A stretch of 44,809 nucleotides of DNA from DASPTT01 sp035623275 (GTDB taxonomy: Bacteria > Actinomycetota > Acidimicrobiia > Acidimicrobiales > UBA8190), in the NCBI GenBank assembly GCA_035623275.1, contig DASPTT010000033.1, positions 1-44,809 on the forward strand. Reading direction: 5' to 3'. A model generated the notes under the pieces. The model saw only the letters and a list, made by a program, of their open reading frames with translations. It was not told the origin of the DNA and searched no databases. Numbering within the stretch: position 1 is the first letter of the stretch; each line of letters begins with the position of its first letter. Below, piece after piece: positions 40,799-44,809 of this stretch. A program made the translations under genes and the position numbers.

Positions 40799-42212
40799 GG
40801 ACCTGGTCGCCGTAGCAGCGGCGCAGCTCCAGTCCGGCGCGAGCCGCGGCCAGCTCGGCTTGACTGCAAGCGTCGTCGAGCGACGTCTCGTCCTCGGCGC
40901 TGACCGTCACGTACCCGGTGAACCGGTACTGGGCATGGCCGTCGGCCAGCTCGGTCTCGCGCAGGGCGAGCACCTCTTCCTCGCGTCGACGCCGCGCGGT
41001 GGCAAGGAACCCACCACGGCCACGCAGCTCGGCGTCCGCGATGTCGGCGGTGCGCGCCTGCTCGACACGCCGAGCCGCCTGCAGCGGGTCGACCGGCTCC
41101 ATGACGAGGGAGACCGTGCGCCGGACATCCGAGAGCAACAGCAACGGGGCGAGGAAGTCCGCACCGACCTCGGTCCTCGGCCATTCCGCCACCCAATAGG
41201 TGGCGTGCCAGGTGCCGTCCACCCGCACCCGCCCCCACTCGGGGGCGATGGCCATCGGCCAGGGACGGTGCTCGTGCGACGGTGCCGGCGGCCAGGGTGA
41301 CGCGGCCGACGCGCTCGTGCGCACCTCGGCGTCGAAGCCCCGGCGGACGGCGCCGGCCAGCGCATGCCCGTCGAGCGCGGGCCCGGTACGCACGCCGGCT
41401 TCGCCCAGTCGCCGGCGCAAGGTGGTGACCTCCCGCAGCAGCACGGTGCACGCACCGAGGTCGCCGCCACCGGCGGCGCGCACCGCCCGAGCCGAGTGGC
41501 CGGCGTGGACGGTCACGCTGAGCAGCACCTCGTGGCGTTGTGACACGACGGCCTCGGCGTCGAGCAGCCCGGCGTAGGACCGTGTGGCCGACGTGTCGGC
41601 ACCGTGGGCACCTCGCAGCGCATAGTGATGGCGGACCTCGGCTCCACCGTCGGGAAGGCTTCGCTCCACCCACTGCAACCGGTGGACGAGCCCGCCTTGG
41701 CGGGCCAGCGACGCCAACGACGCCGACCAGGAGTCGACCCGAGCCGCCTGGTCGGCCCGGCCGGAGAGGACGAAACCCGCACCGGACGCGGCGATGACCG
41801 CGGTGTAGGTGCGAGCGGCGCGGTCGTGGAGCACGCCAACGGACGTCGTGGCACCGCCCTCCCCGCACACCGACGGCTCGAGGACGTGCAGGTGGGCGAA
41901 GGGTGCCAGCGGGTGACGCCAGGGCACGCTCCGGGCACCGAGGGCGAAACGAACGGCATCCGGCGTCCACTGCTCGACCGTCCGTCCCCCGAACGGCCAT
42001 GTCGCGATGCCCACGGCGCCGGCGATGGTGCCCAGGGCGACCGCCAGTCCCGGGACCGTCGGCAGCGACCGGAGTGCGGCGACGGCCAGGACGAGCGCAG
42101 CGGCGACCACGCCGATCTGCCCGCCGCGCCAACCGGCGATGAGCCCCCGGCGCTCCAGCGGCCCGAAGCGGTAGCGCTGGCGTCCGTCCCCGTCGCGGGG
42201 CTCACGCACCAT
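40755..42212 (-). CDS. SCO6880-like conjugation protein (PrgI plus VirB4-N-like region)
   Basis: A 485-residue protein. It begins with YRFGPLERRGLIAGWRGGQI, typical of SCO6880-family proteins, then two membrane helices (about residues 34-70, AALVLAVAALRS and LAVALGTIAGAVGIA). A cytoplasmic domain resembling the N-terminal part of VirB4 follows (GFVLSGRADQAARVDSWSAS). No Walker motif is present. It acts with the VirB4-like ATPase encoded just downstream; the two genes overlap. The ATG at 42212 is chosen because the longer frame upstream lies inside the VirB6-like gene. Confidence 0.82.
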   Translation of the reverse strand: MVREPRDGDGRQRYRFGPLERRGLIAGWRGGQIGVVAAALVLAVAALRSLPTVPGLAVALGTIAGAVGIATWPFGGRTVEQWTPDAVRFALGARSVPWRHPLAPFAHLHVLEPSVCGEGGATTSVGVLHDRAARTYTAVIAASGAGFVLSGRADQAARVDSWSASLASLARQGGLVHRLQWVERSLPDGGAEVRHHYALRGAHGADTSATRSYAGLLDAEAVVSQRHEVLLSVTVHAGHSARAVRAAGGGDLGACTVLLREVTTLRRRLGEAGVRTGPALDGHALAGAVRRGFDAEVRTSASAASPWPPAPSHEHRPWPMAIAPEWGRVRVDGTWHATYWVAEWPRTEVGADFLAPLLLLSDVRRTVSLVMEPVDPLQAARRVEQARTADIADAELRGRGGFLATARRRREEEVLALRETELADGHAQYRFTGYVTVSAEDETSLDDACSQAELAAARAGLELRRCYGDQVRAFVCSLPLGRGLA

Positions 42213-43431
42213 CGCGGCGTCCCTGCTCGGCTCGCGCCCGCTCGGCTTCCGCTCGGGCCACGAACTCCTCCCACTCGGGGATCCGCGTGCCCTGGAACCA
42301 CGGGATGTGGTCCCCATCGCCTGTGGCGGACACGCCGAAGAGCGCGGCTCCTGCCGTCTTGGAACCGGCCCCGCCCGTGCCGGAACCGGCCCCGCCCGTC
42401 CCGGAACCGACCCCGCCTGACCCGACCCCGCCGGCGACCAGACCGGCGGCACCCGCCCCCGATGACGCCTGGACGATGCTCATCGCCGCCGACCCTGCCC
42501 GCAGCGGTGCTCGCGCCGCCCCTGTGAGGCGATGGCGCGCCGTCTCCAGGTAGGCAATCGCCCCCGCTTCGACCGCGGGCACCAGCCGCAGCAGCGTGAA
42601 CGGCGCCATGGCTGCCATGGCCAGCAGGGCCACACCGGTGACGACCGATGCGAACCCGCCGGAGCCGGGGGCGCCGACACCGATCCCGCCGGCGATGGCG
42701 CCGACCGCGAGCGACAGCACGGCCGCCACGACCAGCTTGGAGAGCACGAGCGCGGCCAGCGTGTCGGCCAGTCGGCGGCACCAATGCGACACCGCGGGCC
42801 AGATCAGCCCGGCCAGGGCGAGCGGCAGGAACAGCGCGGCCGCCGCCACGGCCGCTGCTCGGACGACCAGCTCCAGCCACAGGACGAGCGCGGTGATCGC
42901 CACGAGGATGCTGGAGATGAACACGACGAACGCGGGAACGCCGGGCCCGACGACGCCGGCGGCGGCCAGCACGCCTCCGATGGGTTGGAGGAGGTTGCGG
43001 GAGTCGACGCCCGCACCCGAGAGGACGCGTGCGGAGAGCACGTCGGTGACGGCGAGTCCCAGTCGGACCAGCTCGACGGCGACACCGCTGAGCAGGAGGG
43101 CCATCGGCAGATGGACGAGCACCGCCCGCAGGAGCGTCGACGCGCTCTGGCGGTAGACGGCCTGGATCGCGGCACAGCACACCAGTGGCAGGACCAACGC
43201 CGCGGCCAGCGCGGCCATCGTCGCCTCGTGCGACCTGAACCATCCGGCCCCCAGGTCGACCGACGTCGTGCTGTTCATCAGCGCGCCCACACCGTCGAGG
43301 AGCCAGAGGGCACCGTCGGCGACCCAGCGGCCGGCGGCGTCGAACACCGCGTCGACGCCCGCGCCGACGATCGTGTGCACGGTCCCAGACACGGGGTCCG
43401 CGAGCATCGGATGGAGCGCGCCGAGCGCCAT
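42202..43431 (-). CDS. VirB6/TrbL-like conjugal membrane protein
   Basis: A 409-residue protein with about six or seven hydrophobic helices between residues 70 and 290, including LAAALVLPLVCCAAIQAV, LVLWLELVVRAAAVAAAALF and AALVLSKLVVAAVLSLAVGA. This is typical of the polytopic VirB6/TrbL component of type IV secretion. The C-terminal tail has a Gly/Ser/Thr repeat (GSGTGGAGSGTGGAGS) and an acidic/Arg end. It lies between the DUF6112 gene (3-base gap) and the SCO6880-like gene (11-base overlap). It forms part of the inner-membrane channel by family knowledge. Confidence 0.82.
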   Translation of the reverse strand: MALGALHPMLADPVSGTVHTIVGAGVDAVFDAAGRWVADGALWLLDGVGALMNSTTSVDLGAGWFRSHEATMAALAAALVLPLVCCAAIQAVYRQSASTLLRAVLVHLPMALLLSGVAVELVRLGLAVTDVLSARVLSGAGVDSRNLLQPIGGVLAAAGVVGPGVPAFVVFISSILVAITALVLWLELVVRAAAVAAAALFLPLALAGLIWPAVSHWCRRLADTLAALVLSKLVVAAVLSLAVGAIAGGIGVGAPGSGGFASVVTGVALLAMAAMAPFTLLRLVPAVEAGAIAYLETARHRLTGAARAPLRAGSAAMSIVQASSGAGAAGLVAGGVGSGGVGSGTGGAGSGTGGAGSKTAGAALFGVSATGDGDHIPWFQGTRIPEWEEFVARAEAERARAEQGRRDGA

Positions 43432-43434
43432 CGC

Positions 43435-43719
43435 TCAGTGCACGCCCTGCCCGGCGTGGAAGAAGAAGTTGACCAGCGCGGGCGCGGCGCCGATCACCAG
43501 CGCGGCGAGGCCCGACACGAGGACCGTGCGCCGGCCGGCGAACGATTGGTGGAAGTTCTGGGAGTGTGCGCCGAGCGCCCACAGGGCCGCACCGACCACC
43601 ATCCCGACGAGGGCCATCACGAGCGCCCACCCGCCGAGGCCGTCGGTGAGGTGCTGGAGGACCGCCCCGCCTGGGAGGTTGCCCGGGTCAGGTGACAGGT
43701 TCACGTCCGCCCACAACAT
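43435..43719 (-). CDS. DUF6112-family small membrane protein, likely pilin-like component
   Basis: A 94-residue protein of two membrane helices. The sequence has NLPGGAVLQHLTDGLGGWAL, then a helix (VMALVGMVVGAALWALG), SHSQ-type polar loop AHSQNFHQSFAGRRTVLVSG, and LVIGAAPALVNFFFHAGQGV. This is the pattern I know for DUF6112 proteins at the head of actinobacterial conjugation clusters, resembling VirB2/TrbC pilins. ATG at 43719 has GGAGGACGAC upstream. It is the first gene of the operon. Confidence 0.85.
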   Translation of the reverse strand: MLWADVNLSPDPGNLPGGAVLQHLTDGLGGWALVMALVGMVVGAALWALGAHSQNFHQSFAGRRTVLVSGLAALVIGAAPALVNFFFHAGQGVH

Positions 43720-43762
43720 GTCGTCCTCCGCCTCTCGTGTCCGAATCCGCCGTTCGGCGCCC

Positions 43763-43791
43763 ACGTTACGGGCGCGGCGAAGATATTTCAA
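43763..43791 (-). promoter_or_regulatory. Sigma-70-type promoter of the conjugation operon
   Basis: On the minus strand TTGAAA (43791-43786) and TAACGT (43768-43763) are separated by 17 bases. This is a good actinobacterial vegetative promoter, about 45 bases before the DUF6112 start. The surrounding stretch (about 43780-43810) is unusually AT-rich for this window. Confidence 0.55.
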
Positions 43792-43900
43792 TAGGTTTCG
43801 TGTATTTTCATGCTCCCCCTGGACTCAAGCAGGGGAACGGCGACCGGGGCCCGCGCCAGTACCCGCACGCGCACCGCCGCCTGTCATGCTGTGTCCCGAG

Positions 43901-44809
43901 ATGGTGGCGTCGAGCACGGTCCCCCAGAGCGAGGTGATCATCGCCTTCGCCGCGCTGGCTGGCGTGGCCGTGCTGGGCATCGTGCTGGCCACCATCCTCG
44001 GCCGCCGGGCGGGCCGACACGCGCTGGAACAGCGCCTGGCCGCGTTGGCGACCCGACTGGGTGTCGAGGTGCCCGAGGACGAGCCCAGCGGCGTCGAGCC
44101 GACCCTCCACCACCTCGAGCAGGTGACCGACCGTGCCGCGGAGGCGGTGGCCGAGTCCTCGGCGGACGCCATCCGGTTGCGGCGGGCGCTGGATACCCTG
44201 CCCCAAGGGGTGATGGTGTGCGACGAGAACGGCGAGGTGGTCTTCTCCAACGCCCGCGCCGAGGCGCTCATGGGCGGGCGCCACGGTGACGCCCTCGCCG
44301 CGCAGGCGGTCGTCGACCTCCTCGGCGACGCCTGGACCCAGGGCGCGGCCGAGCGCACGCTCGATCTCTACGGCCCGCCACGCCGGACACTCGCCGTCCG
44401 GTCCCAGGTCATCGACGACGGCCGCCGGACGCTCGGCGTCATCGCGGTCATCGACGACATCTCGGAACGCCGGCGCCTCGAGGAGATCCGTCGCGATTTC
44501 GTGGCCAACGTGAGCCACGAGCTCAAGACCCCAATGGGCGCCCTCGGCCTCCTGGCGGAGACGCTCGTGTCCGAGACGGATCCCGTGGTCGCGTCGCGAC
44601 TGGCCAGCCGGATCCACACGGAAGCCTTCCGGGTCAGCCGCATCATCGACGACCTGCTCGACCTGTCCCGCATCGAGGCCGAGGAGGCCCCGCCGCGCGA
44701 GCCGGTGCTCGTGAACCTCATCATGGCTGAGGCGGTCGAGCGGATGCGCGCCGCGGCCGACCAGCGCGACGTCAAGATCATCCTCGACGAGCCCGATCCG
44801 CCCGTGGCC
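43901..44809 (+). CDS. senX3: SenX3-like sensor histidine kinase, 3'-truncated by the window edge
   Basis: The frame is open from the ATG at 43901 to the end of the window (303 codons). A second ATG at 43886 is in frame upstream. One membrane helix (EVIIAFAALAGVAVLGIVLA) is followed by a linker, then a PAS-like domain (about residues 95-190, LPQGVMVCDENGEVVFSNAR). The H-box RDFVANVSHELKTPMGAL has phosphoacceptor His206. The dimerisation helices continue to the window end, and the ATPase domain lies outside. SenX3 senses phosphate status through RegX3 in mycobacteria and relatives. The regX3 gene would be expected just downstream but cannot be seen. Confidence 0.9.
   Translation, partial: MVASSTVPQSEVIIAFAALAGVAVLGIVLATILGRRAGRHALEQRLAALATRLGVEVPEDEPSGVEPTLHHLEQVTDRAAEAVAESSADAIRLRRALDTLPQGVMVCDENGEVVFSNARAEALMGGRHGDALAAQAVVDLLGDAWTQGAAERTLDLYGPPRRTLAVRSQVIDDGRRTLGVIAVIDDISERRRLEEIRRDFVANVSHELKTPMGALGLLAETLVSETDPVVASRLASRIHTEAFRVSRIIDDLLDLSRIEAEEAPPREPVLVNLIMAEAVERMRAAADQRDVKIILDEPDPPVA

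Noticed and set aside
1..44809. Insertion sequences, transposases or phage genes
   Set aside because: No transposase, integrase or phage structural motif was seen on either strand, despite the relics near the tRNA.

Overview
This is about 45 kb of high-GC chromosomal DNA, most consistent with an actinobacterium. The signs are a MoxR/DUF58/transglutaminase cluster, a SenX3-type kinase, a mycobacterial-type CYP51 locus, a DUF6112/SCO6880-type conjugation cluster, many ATGA gene overlaps and several leaderless start signals. A deep-branching lineage such as the Acidimicrobiia is my guess; no marker in the window proves it.

Layout. 1-3.9 kb: a MoxR-type ATPase (5' end outside the window), a DUF58 protein and a membrane transglutaminase, coupled on the + strand. 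4.0-9.2 kb: a malic enzyme, a GH92 alpha-mannosidase lipoprotein, two decayed minus-strand gene fragments (a D-Ala-D-Ala carboxypeptidase end and an alpha/beta-hydrolase end) and tRNA-Arg(ACG). 9.4-14.1 kb: a lipoprotein resembling six-hairpin glycosidases, a Tat-exported phosphoesterase of the phospholipase C/acid phosphatase family and a DMT-type membrane protein.

14.1-25.4 kb is a divergent lipid/sterol-type catabolic locus. To the left run a 3-hydroxyisobutyrate-dehydrogenase-like enzyme, an aldehyde dehydrogenase, a carboxymuconolactone-decarboxylase-like protein, an SDR, a crotonase and a P450. To the right run a DUF6125-like protein, a TetR regulator, a P450, an SDR, CYP51, a 3Fe-4S ferredoxin and a SnoaL-like protein. 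A perfect palindrome lies between the two arms, inside the proposed promoter. From memory, the gene set matches the Mycobacterium tuberculosis Rv0763c-Rv0771 (cyp51/cyp123/aldA) region. A stand-alone cyclic-nucleotide-binding protein and a DUF35/Ltp-type thiolase pair follow (25.4-27.9 kb).

27.9-32 kb holds the most unusual module. An ECF sigma factor, an anti-sigma factor whose outer part is a type-1 periplasmic-binding-protein domain, and a coupled 43-residue membrane peptide are transcribed away from a secreted protein with two copies of a cysteine-framed domain and an LAFTG sorting signal, followed by its probable class E sortase. I infer ligand-sensing control of a surface-anchored protein.

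32-36.6 kb: bluB, a ROK/polyphosphate-glucokinase-like kinase, a LapA-like membrane protein and a quinone oxidoreductase on the minus strand, then a divergent amidase. 36.6-43.8 kb: a P450 followed, in the upstream direction, by a compact actinobacterial type IV secretion cluster (coupling protein, VirB4-like ATPase, SCO6880-like protein, VirB6/TrbL-like protein, DUF6112), with a good promoter candidate but no relaxase in view. The window ends inside a SenX3-like sensor kinase.
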